The position numbers and the translations under genes are program-made. The notes beneath the pieces were generated by a model. The model did not search any database and was not told where the DNA came from. It worked only from the letters and a program-made list of their open reading frames with translations. A stretch of DNA of 64,000 nucleotides from an uncultured Dokdonia sp. (GTDB lineage Bacteria > Bacteroidota > Bacteroidia > Flavobacteriales > Flavobacteriaceae), in assembly GCF_947492535.1 (NCBI RefSeq), contig NZ_CANLNH010000002.1, positions 62,001-126,000 of the forward strand, in the 5' to 3' direction. Shown piece by piece: positions 52,641-61,418 of the stretch. Each line of letters starts with the position of its first letter. Within the stretch, counting starts at the first letter, position 1.

Positions 52641-53402
52641 TTATATAAGGGCTTTTGACCCTATAAATGAATGATTATTACGTCCTTTTTCTTCTGGATA
52701 TAATTCCCAAACAGGATCACTTTGCCAAAAATCTTTCGTGTCAACATCCAGAATAGAAATAGGTCCCATAAAAGCAGCACCCGTATCTATATTCCAAACA
52801 TTAGCTTTTTGTAAAGGAATTGTTGCTCCTAAACGAGTCACAGGGGTATGTCCAATATATATTTCCTTAAAAAGCTGTAACCGTTTTGGATAAAATATAT
52901 CTGAAGGAGATAAATCTTCGTTCATAGCACACACCATTTCCCATAACGTACGATCCCAATAAAACGTAGTACTATTCCATTCATGATTTGGTCCATTAAG
53001 GTTTTGAAAACCTGCATGACAATACATACGATTTTGATCATCTATATAGAAATCTTTCAATCGTTCATAAAAAGGAAGATGTGCTAATGTTTCTTCATCA
53101 GATAATGTTGCATACGCATCTTTTGTACTCTGCCCTCCATGTTGTATCCATTTAGGACTCATTTCTTTGCCCTTTAACCACTGATAGACCAAATTATCAT
53201 GATTCCCTCTAATAAGGGTGACTTCCTGTTTCATAGATAATTCTGACAGAAAATCAATAACGCCCACACTATCACTCCATCCATCTACATAATCTCCTAA
53301 GAAGATCAAATGATCGTCTTTTGTTACTTCGGCTCTTTTTAATACTTGCTTAAGCGCGAGCAACCCTCCATGAATATCTCCTACAACTAATGTTCTTTTC
53401 AT
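52641..53402 (-). CDS. Metallophosphoesterase (serine/threonine phosphatase-like, ApaH/PrpA type)
   Basis: 253 residues. All five motifs are visible: VVGDIHGGL (GDxHG), FLGDYVDGW (GDxVDRG-like), IRGNHDN (GNHD), MYCHAGF and YIGHTPV. It is a dinuclear metal enzyme, either a protein phosphatase or a diadenosine tetraphosphatase; sequence alone does not decide. Monocistronic or co-transcribed with the AlbA-like gene upstream (93-nt gap). Confidence 0.88.
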   Translation of the reverse strand: MKRTLVVGDIHGGLLALKQVLKRAEVTKDDHLIFLGDYVDGWSDSVGVIDFLSELSMKQEVTLIRGNHDNLVYQWLKGKEMSPKWIQHGGQSTKDAYATLSDEETLAHLPFYERLKDFYIDDQNRMYCHAGFQNLNGPNHEWNSTTFYWDRTLWEMVCAMNEDLSPSDIFYPKRLQLFKEIYIGHTPVTRLGATIPLQKANVWNIDTGAAFMGPISILDVDTKDFWQSDPVWELYPEEKGRNNHSFIGSKALI

Positions 53403-53495
53403 CTATTTTAAATTTCTATTTCATAAAATGAAACAACTAAATTTTCTACTTAAACCAACTGCTACACTTTCGCTTACAGGGTCTATATTCAAAAA

Positions 53496-54632
53496 CTAAT
53501 TATATCTTACTTTACGCAAAATGCGCATGGTTTCTTTATAACGACTATACATAGCTCCTTTGTATTTTTTAAGAAACGGTTTTACTTCTTCTAACTTATG
53601 AATGGCCCCTTCAAAACCATTAAGATAACAGATTAAATAGGTGTTAGGCAATTCGTATAAGTCATTATATTCCCCTTGATTCAGTTCTATTTGACGCTTC
53701 AGTTTATAAAAAATGACATTGTTATTATTATATATATGATACAAGGTGCGTTTATCTACCTTAGGAGGATCAAAAATCAATGTAGTATCAATGGTGTAGG
53801 TTCCGCTTTCGCGAAAGCGTATAACCACTTCTTCTAACGGGTAATATTTAAACTGTTCCTGAATCCCCAAATGTACATACTCTAGTATAGAAAAAGAGTC
53901 TTCATCATAATGTATAGACACCTCATCTAACGCCGAATAAAATAATCGCACATGCTCATTAATGAGTTCTATATCTACTCTTGAATAATACGTCTCTCCC
54001 TTTACGACCTTTTTATGTCCTGCCCAACAAAGTACAAATTGCTCTTTAAACACTTTATACTGACTTTCCATATCATTATGACGATGATTTATAAAATCTA
54101 TCACGCCATCTAATGTCAATTCAATACTGTTTTTTGCATGGTTTTCTATAGCTGCAACAATCTCACTATTTACATCTTCTACATCAGATTTAAAAACCTT
54201 AGGCATAGAGATACTACCATCTCTAAAAAAAACAGTCCCTCCCCAATATTTCCAAATATTCTTTCTTAAAGCAGTAAGCTTATCTTGTTCTCTAATCGTC
54301 ACAAGCCCTACTACTCTGTCTTCAGGTAAATGAGGAAAGGGAATATTTTCATAAGATATAATAGGCGGATTGTCTAAATAAGCATTTACAAGATTTTGCA
54401 ACTTGCTATCGTCAAAAAATGGAACACCTATAATCTTATTTTCACCGTCATCTACTCCAATAACAATAAAGGAATTATTCTTAGGGTTTGAATTTGAAAG
54501 TGCGCAGATATGTTTTAAAAACTTAGCTTTTCCTTCTTTACTTCCAATATCAATTTTACGCTTCTTATCATAAAAACTATTCTCATCATTATGAGCTAGT
54601 AAATTTTTAATAAGAAGTCGTTTGTTAATCAT
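53496..54632 (-). CDS. AlbA_2/Schlafen-like domain protein
   Basis: 378 residues from the ATG at 54632. The N-terminal 150 residues hold the AlbA_2 domain: SKEGKAKFLKHICALSNSNPKNNSFIVIGVDDGENKIIGV then LPEDRVVGLVTIREQ. Such domains occur in Schlafen-like nucleases and regulators. The rest (about 160-378) is not recognised. The palindrome at 53804-53819 encodes RFRES. Two tandem 15-bp palindromes upstream (54709-54741) are its candidate operators. Confidence 0.72.
   Translation of the reverse strand: MINKRLLIKNLLAHNDENSFYDKKRKIDIGSKEGKAKFLKHICALSNSNPKNNSFIVIGVDDGENKIIGVPFFDDSKLQNLVNAYLDNPPIISYENIPFPHLPEDRVVGLVTIREQDKLTALRKNIWKYWGGTVFFRDGSISMPKVFKSDVEDVNSEIVAAIENHAKNSIELTLDGVIDFINHRHNDMESQYKVFKEQFVLCWAGHKKVVKGETYYSRVDIELINEHVRLFYSALDEVSIHYDEDSFSILEYVHLGIQEQFKYYPLEEVVIRFRESGTYTIDTTLIFDPPKVDKRTLYHIYNNNNVIFYKLKRQIELNQGEYNDLYELPNTYLICYLNGFEGAIHKLEEVKPFLKKYKGAMYSRYKETMRILRKVRYN
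53804..53819. repeat. TTTCGCGAAA palindrome inside the AlbA_2-domain gene
   Basis: CGCTTTCGCGAAAGCG read as RFRES (VVIRFRESGTY) in the C-terminal, unassigned part of the protein. Confidence 0.9.
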
Positions 54633-54645
54633 ATTGATCCCTCTC

Positions 54646-54676
54646 TGCCCTTCGGGCATCTCTCCCAAAGGGAGAG
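54646..54676. repeat. Pair of GC-rich hairpins upstream of the AlbA_2-domain gene
   Basis: TGCCCttcGGGCA and CTCTCCCaaaGGGAGAG lie side by side, just before the gene start. They are in its 5' untranslated region and could affect translation. A third hairpin, CCCCCttcGGGGG, lies at 54777-54789. Confidence 0.6.
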
Positions 54677-54708
54677 AAATATTTCATTCTTTTATTAAAT
54701 TACAAAAA

Positions 54709-54741
54709 TAGAGTACTGCTCTAAAATAGAGTATTACTCTA
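54709..54741. promoter_or_regulatory. Two tandem 15-bp palindromes (candidate operators)
   Basis: TAGAGTActgCTCTA (54709-54723) and TAGAGTAttaCTCTA (54727-54741) repeat with an 18-bp period, embedded in the direct repeat AAAATAGAGTAYTRCTCT. They sit about 77 nt upstream of the AlbA_2-domain gene. The layout is that of a cooperative repressor or activator site; no regulator gene is adjacent. Confidence 0.65.
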
Positions 54742-54798
54742 TTTTTATCAAACTAGCTCAAGAACTATTTTGAATTCCCCCTTCGGGGGCTAGGGGGC

Positions 54799-55548
54799 TT
54801 ACGTCTTATTAATAATAGTAGAGCTAGCTTGCGCTGTAGACATAACCACAAGGTCTGCAATATTTACATGATAAGGCCTTGACACTACAAAATAAATAAT
54901 ATCTGCAATGTCTTCTGGTTTTAACACATCAAAGCCTTGATATACCTTATCTGCACGTTCTACATCTCCCTTAAATCGCACTTCGCTGAACTCTGTATGA
55001 ACCATTCCTGGATTAACAGCACCTACCCTAATGTTATGTTTATTAAGATCTATACGCATTCCTTGATTTATCGCATCTACTGCATGTTTACTGGCGCAAT
55101 ACACATTTCCATTGGGATATACTTCTTTTCCTGCCGTAGATCCTATATTAATAATATGACCTTGCTTACGATCTGTCATTTGCGGGATAATTGCTTTACT
55201 CACATAGAGCAATCCCTTTACATTAATATCTAACATGGCATCCCAATCATCTGTACTTCCTGTCTGAATAGGATCAAGACCATGTGCATTACCCGCATTA
55301 TTAATCAAAATATCTATTTGCTTAAATGTATCAGGCAATCCTTCTATTGCTTGTACTACTTTTTCTTTATCACGTACGTCAAAATTTAAGGTATGCACCT
55401 TAACTTGATTTTGAAAAGCCTCTTTTAATTCGTCAAGCCGCTCTTGCCTTCTTCCACAAAGAATTAAGTGAATTCCTTCTTTTGCAAAGCGCTCTGCCGT
55501 TGCTTTTCCAATACCACTGGTGGCTCCTGTTATTAATGCTGTCTTCAT
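54799..55548 (-). CDS. Short-chain dehydrogenase/reductase (YdfG-like)
   Basis: 249 residues from the ATG at 55548. TGATSGIGKATAERF binds NAD(P); ILINNAGNAHG, the Ser in INIGSTAGKEVYPNG and YCASKHAVDAI (YxxxK) complete the classical SDR set, and NPGMVHTEF follows. The family acts on 3-hydroxy acids such as serine or 3-hydroxypropionate. Upstream, a hairpin unit related to those at 10326-10408 separates it from the reductase gene. Confidence 0.88.
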   Translation of the reverse strand: MKTALITGATSGIGKATAERFAKEGIHLILCGRRQERLDELKEAFQNQVKVHTLNFDVRDKEKVVQAIEGLPDTFKQIDILINNAGNAHGLDPIQTGSTDDWDAMLDINVKGLLYVSKAIIPQMTDRKQGHIINIGSTAGKEVYPNGNVYCASKHAVDAINQGMRIDLNKHNIRVGAVNPGMVHTEFSEVRFKGDVERADKVYQGFDVLKPEDIADIIYFVVSRPYHVNIADLVVMSTAQASSTIINKT

Positions 55549-55555
55549 AATGTAT

Positions 55556-55575
55556 GTCCGCAAAGGCGGGTATCT
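55556..55575. repeat. GC-rich hairpin unit related to the 10.3-kb cluster
   Basis: TCCGCaaaGGCGGgTATCT; compare ATATCCGCgaaGGCGGATAT at 10388-10407. It is in the gap upstream of the SDR gene. Confidence 0.6.
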
Positions 55576-55627
55576 TTTTCTGATATATAGATTTATCTTA
55601 AAACAATTTCCTTTTGGGGATAGGGAC

Positions 55628-56500
55628 TTACGGTACTTTATGACCTTGGCTTTCTATCAATAATGCAAACCAATCTTGTAACTCTAGCGTAATATCTGCC
55701 GCTTTTACTGCATTTGTGATACGATCTTTAGTTGTGGTTCCTATTACAGGATGTACACCAGATGGATGTTGCAGGACCCAAGCAAGTAATAATTGATCTT
55801 GTGTCGCATTATATTTTTCTGTCAAAGTACCTAACAATGTCTTGATACGCTGTGTTTGTGGTGTATCTTCTCTAAACACGCTCCCTAGAGGACTCCAACT
55901 CATTGGCATAATGCCTTTGGTTTGCATATGATCTAAACTTCCATCATGCATTGCCGTATGTTGCGTTAAGCTAAATTCAATTTGATTTACAGTGACAGGA
56001 GACTTTGTGGCAATTAAATCTATTTGAGAAGGTGTAAAATTAGAGACCCCAAAATCTAGAATCTTTCCTTGTGCTTTTAATTGTTCAATAGCTTTTTGAA
56101 CTTCATCTGCCTGCATCAAAGGACTTGGGCGATGTAATAATAACAAGTCGAGATATTCAGTTTGCAACAACTTCAATGATCTTTCGGCGCTCCAAATAAT
56201 ATACTCGGCAGTATATTCATAATGCTTTACACGATTTTCTGGGCGTGCATTTTCTAGGTATTGAATACCACATTTTGAGATCAATTGAATAGAAGATCTA
56301 TCTATATTTGCTTTCGCGAAAGCGGACCCAAAATCCTTTTCTGTGCTATAATCACCATAAATATCTGCGTGATCAAACGTTGTGATGCCTTGTGATATGC
56401 AGTGATCCATCATATCAATCATTTGAGAGTCATTGAGTTGTTTTCCCCATGCACCCCATGTCATACACCCTTGAATTATTTTTGAAAATTTTTTATCCAT
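55628..56500 (-). CDS. Aldo/keto reductase (YdhF-like)
   Basis: 290 residues from ATG 56500 (MDKKFSKIIQGCMTWG). The tetrad is visible as Asp/Tyr in TFDHADIYGDYSTE, Lys in LISKCGIQY and His in LLLLHRPSPLM. It is an NADPH-dependent carbonyl reductase; the substrate is unknown. The palindrome at 56310-56323 encodes AFAKA, right after the active-site Tyr segment. It is divergent from the Bat operon. Confidence 0.88.
   Translation of the reverse strand: MDKKFSKIIQGCMTWGAWGKQLNDSQMIDMMDHCISQGITTFDHADIYGDYSTEKDFGSAFAKANIDRSSIQLISKCGIQYLENARPENRVKHYEYTAEYIIWSAERSLKLLQTEYLDLLLLHRPSPLMQADEVQKAIEQLKAQGKILDFGVSNFTPSQIDLIATKSPVTVNQIEFSLTQHTAMHDGSLDHMQTKGIMPMSWSPLGSVFREDTPQTQRIKTLLGTLTEKYNATQDQLLLAWVLQHPSGVHPVIGTTTKDRITNAVKAADITLELQDWFALLIESQGHKVP
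56310..56323. repeat. TTTCGCGAAA palindrome inside the aldo/keto reductase gene
   Basis: GCTTTCGCGAAAGC read as AFAKA in KDFGSAFAKANID, in a helix after the catalytic Tyr. Confidence 0.9.
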
Positions 56501-56662
56501 TTTATATTTTGCGTTCTGATTAAAAATACGACTTCCCAAGATAGAAAAATACGTGGGAAGCCCTTTATTTAATAGAATTTTTAACCAATTGTTAACAAGA
56601 AGTTTGGGAATAAAACCGCACTTTGCAATATTTTAAAATCCCACTAAATTTAATTTTAAAGT

Positions 56663-57667
56663 ATGGAAGAAAATATGACGACGATAGATATAAGCGCTAT
56701 CAATGAAAAGATAGAGAAAGAGAGTGCTTTTATAGATATCCTGACCATGGAGATGAACAAGGTGATTGTAGGTCAAAAGCATATGATAGAACGATTGCTT
56801 ATCGGTCTTTTAGGTCGCGGTCACATTCTATTAGAAGGTGTTCCTGGTCTTGCAAAAACACTTGCTATCAATACACTGGCGCAAGCAGTACACGGTTCTT
56901 TTAGTCGTATACAATTTACTCCTGATTTACTTCCTGCCGATGTAGTAGGAACCATGATATATAATATGAAAGTCAATGACTTTAGTATTAAGAAAGGACC
57001 CATATTTGCAAATTTTGTACTTGCCGATGAGATTAACCGTGCACCAGCAAAAGTACAATCTGCACTTCTTGAAGCCATGCAAGAAAAGCAAGTGACTATA
57101 GGTGATGAGACATTTATATTGGATAAACCATTTTTGGTAATGGCAACTCAAAATCCAGTAGAACAAGAAGGAACCTATCCATTACCAGAAGCACAAGTAG
57201 ACCGTTTTATGCTTAAAACTGTTATCGATTATCCTAAAATCGAAGATGAGCAAATGATTATTCGTCAAAACCTAAAAGGTGGTTTTGAAAAGGTAAATGC
57301 TGTTGTTTCTGTAGAGCAAATACTTCGTGCACAAGACGCTGTAAAGGAAGTGTACATGGATGAAAAAATTGAGAAATACATTCTTGACATCATCTTTGCA
57401 ACACGTTATCCAGAAAATTATAAACTCGCAGACTTAAAGCCACTTATTAATTTTGGAGCATCTCCTCGTGGAAGTATCAATCTTGCAACTGCTGCAAAAT
57501 GCTATGCATTTATAAAGCGTAGAGGGTATGTTATTCCTGAAGATGTAAGAGCCGTTGTACATGATATCTTACGCCATCGTATTGGTATTACATATGAAGC
57601 AGAAGCAGAAAACATCACTTCTGTAGATATCATCAACAAAATTGTAAATCAAATCGAAGTACCTTAG
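56663..57667 (+). CDS. moxR: MoxR-family AAA+ ATPase (Bat operon)
   Basis: 334 residues. Walker A GVPGLAKT, Walker B VLADEINRA, sensor ATQNPVEQEGTYPLPEAQ and the Arg-finger region DRFMLK are typical of MoxR. These chaperone-like ATPases work with von Willebrand factor A proteins, here BatA and BatB downstream, probably to assemble or load metal-dependent envelope proteins. It heads the operon; a 168-nt gap with repeats separates it from the DUF58 gene. Confidence 0.93.
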   Translation: MEENMTTIDISAINEKIEKESAFIDILTMEMNKVIVGQKHMIERLLIGLLGRGHILLEGVPGLAKTLAINTLAQAVHGSFSRIQFTPDLLPADVVGTMIYNMKVNDFSIKKGPIFANFVLADEINRAPAKVQSALLEAMQEKQVTIGDETFILDKPFLVMATQNPVEQEGTYPLPEAQVDRFMLKTVIDYPKIEDEQMIIRQNLKGGFEKVNAVVSVEQILRAQDAVKEVYMDEKIEKYILDIIFATRYPENYKLADLKPLINFGASPRGSINLATAAKCYAFIKRRGYVIPEDVRAVVHDILRHRIGITYEAEAENITSVDIINKIVNQIEVP

Positions 57668-57835
57668 TAGTCGGTAGTCTTTAGTCGATAGCTCGTCATG
57701 CTTACGCATGACTTGTAATAAATGAGAGCGTCTACGACGACTCTTTTATTCAAAAAACCAATGATATATCAATTTATTTTTAAATAACTAGCATTAAGTT
57801 CCTTCTCCTGTAGGAGAAGGTTAGGATGAGGGAAA
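57668..57835. repeat. Hairpin-rich gap inside the Bat operon
   Basis: The gap holds two inverted repeats: CATGCttacGCATG at about 57708-57720 and CCTTCTCCTgtAGGAGAAGG at 57801-57820. The second is a relative of the one at 27149-27171 and lies 16 nt before the DUF58 start. They may set differential expression of moxR against the rest of the operon. Confidence 0.6.
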
Positions 57836-58702
57836 ATGGATACAAAGGAATTACTTAAAAAAGTACGAAAGATCGAGATCAAGACACGGCGTTTGTCTGA
57901 TCATATATTTGGAGGTGAGTATCACTCTACCTTCAAAGGTCGTGGTATGACTTTTAGTGAAGTACGACAATATCAATTTGGAGACGATGTACGTAATATT
58001 GATTGGAATGTTACGGCACGTTATAACGAACCATTTGTCAAAGTTTTTGAAGAAGAACGAGAGCTTACCATGATGCTTATTGCTGATGTGAGTGGTTCAG
58101 AATTTTTTGGAACAGACAAGCAATTTAAAAATGAAATCGTTACCGAAGTAGCCGCTACACTAGCGTTTAGCGCTATGCAAAACAATGATAAAATAGGATT
58201 GATCTTATTTACAGATGAGATTGAACTATATATCCCTCCTAAAAAAGGGAAGTCACATGTATTACGTATTATACGTGAACTTCTAGAGTTTAAACCAAAA
58301 TCTAAAAAAACAGATATTGCACAAGCTATTAAGTTTTTAAGTAGTGTGATGAAGAAAAAAGCGATCACATTTATTCTTTCTGATTTTATTTCAGATGAAT
58401 ATGATCAAACATTAAAGATTGCGGGTAATAAACATGATATTACAGGTATTCGTATTTATGACCAACGTGAGGAAGCGATTCCAAGTCTAGGAATGGTACA
58501 AATGGAAGATGAAGAGACAGGAGAATTAGTACTAGTCAATACTTCTTCCAAAAAAGTGCGCAGAAACTATGAGGCTTATTATAAAGAACGTGTCGCTTAT
58601 TATGAAGAAAGCTTTAAAAGAAGTGGCTCTGGTGTCATAAACATACGTACTGATGAGAGTTATGTTAAAAAATTATTAGGTTATTTTAAACGAAGAGGAT
58701 AA
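57836..58702 (+). CDS. DUF58 domain protein (Bat operon)
   Basis: 288 residues. KGRGMTFSEVRQYQFGDDVRNIDWNVTAR near the N-terminus is the DUF58 signature (the D-x-R-x-IDW core), followed by a vWA-like fold (LIADVSGSEFF, IGLILFTDEIEL). It acts with MoxR, its usual operon neighbour. The next gene starts 11 nt downstream. Confidence 0.9.
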   Translation: MDTKELLKKVRKIEIKTRRLSDHIFGGEYHSTFKGRGMTFSEVRQYQFGDDVRNIDWNVTARYNEPFVKVFEEERELTMMLIADVSGSEFFGTDKQFKNEIVTEVAATLAFSAMQNNDKIGLILFTDEIELYIPPKKGKSHVLRIIRELLEFKPKSKKTDIAQAIKFLSSVMKKKAITFILSDFISDEYDQTLKIAGNKHDITGIRIYDQREEAIPSLGMVQMEDEETGELVLVNTSSKKVRRNYEAYYKERVAYYEESFKRSGSGVINIRTDESYVKKLLGYFKRRG

Positions 58703-58713
58703 TAGAAAAAGAG

Positions 58714-60375
58714 ATGACACATCCCCATACTAATATATCAAGAACAAAGAATACCATCTACGCATACAGCGTCGCTGTGTTTTTTATTCTTTTCTCTTTT
58801 TTATCAGTACATGCTCAAATTGAGCCTACTGTAAAAACAAAGATAGATACCACCAAAATTCGTCTTGGTGAGCAAATTAACTATACGGTTGTTGTAGAAG
58901 CAGATCAACTCGCTACGGTTATTTTTCCTGAAGGACAGACATTTTCTCCTTTAGAAATGATTGAGAGTTATAAAGTAGATACGTCTTTCGCAGAAGCGAA
59001 AATGACATTAATCAAAAAATATGGCCTCACACAATTTGATAGCGGATCTTATAAAATCCCTAAGCAGCGTATCCTTATAGGTGATCGCACGATACACACT
59101 GATTCTTTTCAAGTAGAAGTTGCTAATGTCGTTTTAGACACCGTTAATCAGGGATTGTATGATATCAAACCTGCAATAGAACTCCCTACTGATTATAGTA
59201 AGTTTTGGAAATATCTCTTATGGATCCTTCCTGTTATACTAGCCATTGCACTCTTTTTATTTTGGTTGTTACGTAGACACAAAAAACGCATAGAAGCAGA
59301 AAAATATGTGCCTCCGTTTGAGCGAGCATTGGCTTCTTTACGCCAACTTGATGAAACAGATTTTATTGTCTCTGCAAAGTATAAAGAATATTATTCTACA
59401 CTTACAGATACTGTACGTCGTTACTATGATGAAAAAGTATATGATAAGGCATTAGAAAGTACGACAGATGAACTTATAGCACGATTAGAGGCAGAAAAAG
59501 ATAGTGGTCATATTGATTTCAATCCAGAAACAATACAGCAACTCAAAGATATTTTTAAACGTGCAGATCTTGTGAAATTTGCGCGTATTAATCCCCCTTC
59601 CGGGAAAGCAGAGGCAGATAGACTTGCGATAGAGCAGATTGTAAAAGAAACCAAAGAAGCACTTCCTGAACCTACCGTTGAAGAACTCATGAAAGATCAA
59701 GATTTTCGTGAAGCAATGGAACGTAAACGTACTCGAAAATTATGGCTTACAGGAATTTCTGGCGTAGTAGGGATTTTATTGGTAGCATTAATTGCAGGTA
59801 TTGTCATTAAAGGGTATGATGAGGTAAAGGATTTTGTATTAGGAAATCAAACACGCGAACTCGCAGAGGGCAATTGGATTACAAGTGAATACGGCTTCCC
59901 AAGTATTGTCATTAGTACTCCTAAAGTATTAGAGCGACTAGAAACCCCAATTCCAGATGATCTTAAGGATAAAATGCAGGCTAATGCTTTTGGTTGGCAA
60001 ACAGACCCTCCAGCCATTACTGTTGCTGTAATTCAAATAATTCTTCCTAAGGGCACAGAACCTCCTGTAAAAGAAATTATAGACGGACAAATTGCTAAAT
60101 TAGAAGAGAAAGGATTTGTAGCAAATATTATAAAACAAGAAGAGTTTAAAACTCCTAATGGAGCTGAAGGTATTAAAACGTTTGGAACTGGAAAATTTAT
60201 GATTGATAAAGAAAAAGACATTTCTATATCTGGAGAATATGCTATGTTAAATTTTGTAGCAGAAAATATTATCCAACAAGTGATCATTACTTGGGACAAA
60301 GACGATACTTACAGTGCCGAAATAGCAGAACGTATTATAAATAGTGTTGAACTTCAAAAAGCCGAAACAAAATAA
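58714..60375 (+). CDS. Bat-operon membrane protein (BatD/DUF4381-like)
   Basis: 553 residues: signal peptide (VAVFFILFSFLSVHAQ), a periplasmic beta domain (TKIDTTKIRLGEQINYTVVVEADQLATVIFPEG) resembling a BatD repeat, a transmembrane helix (about 168-186), a cytoplasmic helical segment (PFERALASLRQLDE..YYDEKVYDKALESTTDEL), a second helix (LTGISGVVGILLVALIAGIVI) and a C-terminal domain of about 170 residues that I do not recognise. The stop overlaps the batA start (TAATG). A decayed palindrome at 58984-58997 encodes SFAEA. Confidence 0.75.
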   Translation: MTHPHTNISRTKNTIYAYSVAVFFILFSFLSVHAQIEPTVKTKIDTTKIRLGEQINYTVVVEADQLATVIFPEGQTFSPLEMIESYKVDTSFAEAKMTLIKKYGLTQFDSGSYKIPKQRILIGDRTIHTDSFQVEVANVVLDTVNQGLYDIKPAIELPTDYSKFWKYLLWILPVILAIALFLFWLLRRHKKRIEAEKYVPPFERALASLRQLDETDFIVSAKYKEYYSTLTDTVRRYYDEKVYDKALESTTDELIARLEAEKDSGHIDFNPETIQQLKDIFKRADLVKFARINPPSGKAEADRLAIEQIVKETKEALPEPTVEELMKDQDFREAMERKRTRKLWLTGISGVVGILLVALIAGIVIKGYDEVKDFVLGNQTRELAEGNWITSEYGFPSIVISTPKVLERLETPIPDDLKDKMQANAFGWQTDPPAITVAVIQIILPKGTEPPVKEIIDGQIAKLEEKGFVANIIKQEEFKTPNGAEGIKTFGTGKFMIDKEKDISISGEYAMLNFVAENIIQQVIITWDKDDTYSAEIAERIINSVELQKAETK

Positions 60376-61379
60376 TGTTAGAGAATTTTGAATTTTCAAA
60401 TCCGCAGTTTTTCTGGTTATTTTTAGCACTACCAGTAGCAATCGCATGGTATATATGGAAGCGTAAAAAACAAACACCTGCCGTAAAACTATCGAGTATT
60501 AAAGGATTTAAAGCTGGAAGTAGTTTTTTACCAAAATTACGCCCGCTACTATTTTTATTGAGACTTGTAGCTCTCGCAGCACTAATTACTGCCATGGCTC
60601 GTCCTCGCACAGTAGATGTTTCTACACGTACCAAAAGCACAAGAGGTATTGATATTATTATTGCTATAGATGTATCTGCTAGTATGCTTGCAAAAGATTT
60701 ACGACCTAACCGTCTTGAAGCTTTAAAACTTGTTGCTGCCGATTTTATAAAAGGAAGACCCAATGATCGCATTGGTCTTGTAGAATATGCAGGAGAAAGT
60801 TATACCAAAACGCCTATCACTAGTGATAAAAGTATTGTGTTAAGCTCACTTAATAGCATACGATATAATAATATTATAGAAGGAGGTACGGCTATAGGAA
60901 TGGGATTATCTACTTCTGTAAACAGATTAAAAGATAGCAAGGCTGTAAGTAAAGTCATTATTCTAATGACTGACGGAGTAAATAATGCTGGTTTTATAGA
61001 TCCAAAAATAGCAAGCGAACTCGCACTAGAATTTGGTATAAGAACTTATACTATTGGTGTCGGAACAAATGGTACAGCATTGTCTCCCGTTGCATTAAAC
61101 AATAATAACTCTTTTGTATATGATAATGTACCTGTAGAGATCGATGAAGATTTATTAAAAGAGATTGCAGAAGTTACAGGAGGAAAATATTTCCGAGCGA
61201 CAAACAACAAAAAACTAAAAGAAATTTACGACGAAATAGATAAACTAGAAAAAACAGAAGTAGAAGAGTTTAAGTATACGAATTATGAAGAAAAATACCG
61301 ACCTCTTATTCTATTAGCAGGTATATTATTGTTACTAGAATTGCTCCTTAAATTTACTTTATTTAGAAGTTTTGTTTAA
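60375..61379 (+). CDS. batA: BatA, von Willebrand factor A membrane protein
   Basis: 334 residues. Transmembrane helices at the N-terminus and C-terminus flank a periplasmic-style vWA domain with the MIDAS DVSASM (DxSxS) near residue 97, the Thr in ITSDKSI and the Asp in ILMTDGVNN. It belongs to the Bat aerotolerance system first described in Bacteroides. Its start overlaps the stop of the preceding gene, implying coupling. Confidence 0.92.
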   Translation: MLENFEFSNPQFFWLFLALPVAIAWYIWKRKKQTPAVKLSSIKGFKAGSSFLPKLRPLLFLLRLVALAALITAMARPRTVDVSTRTKSTRGIDIIIAIDVSASMLAKDLRPNRLEALKLVAADFIKGRPNDRIGLVEYAGESYTKTPITSDKSIVLSSLNSIRYNNIIEGGTAIGMGLSTSVNRLKDSKAVSKVIILMTDGVNNAGFIDPKIASELALEFGIRTYTIGVGTNGTALSPVALNNNNSFVYDNVPVEIDEDLLKEIAEVTGGKYFRATNNKKLKEIYDEIDKLEKTEVEEFKYTNYEEKYRPLILLAGILLLLELLLKFTLFRSFV

Positions 61380-61394
61380 TAAAATACTAATTAC

Positions 61395-61408
61395 GCTTTC
61401 GCGAAAGC
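61395..61408. repeat. TTTCGCGAAA palindrome, intergenic between batA and batB
   Basis: GCTTTCGCGAAAGC in the 39-nt gap between batA and batB; the only intergenic copy lying inside an operon. Confidence 0.9.
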
Positions 61409-61418
61409 ACATACAACA

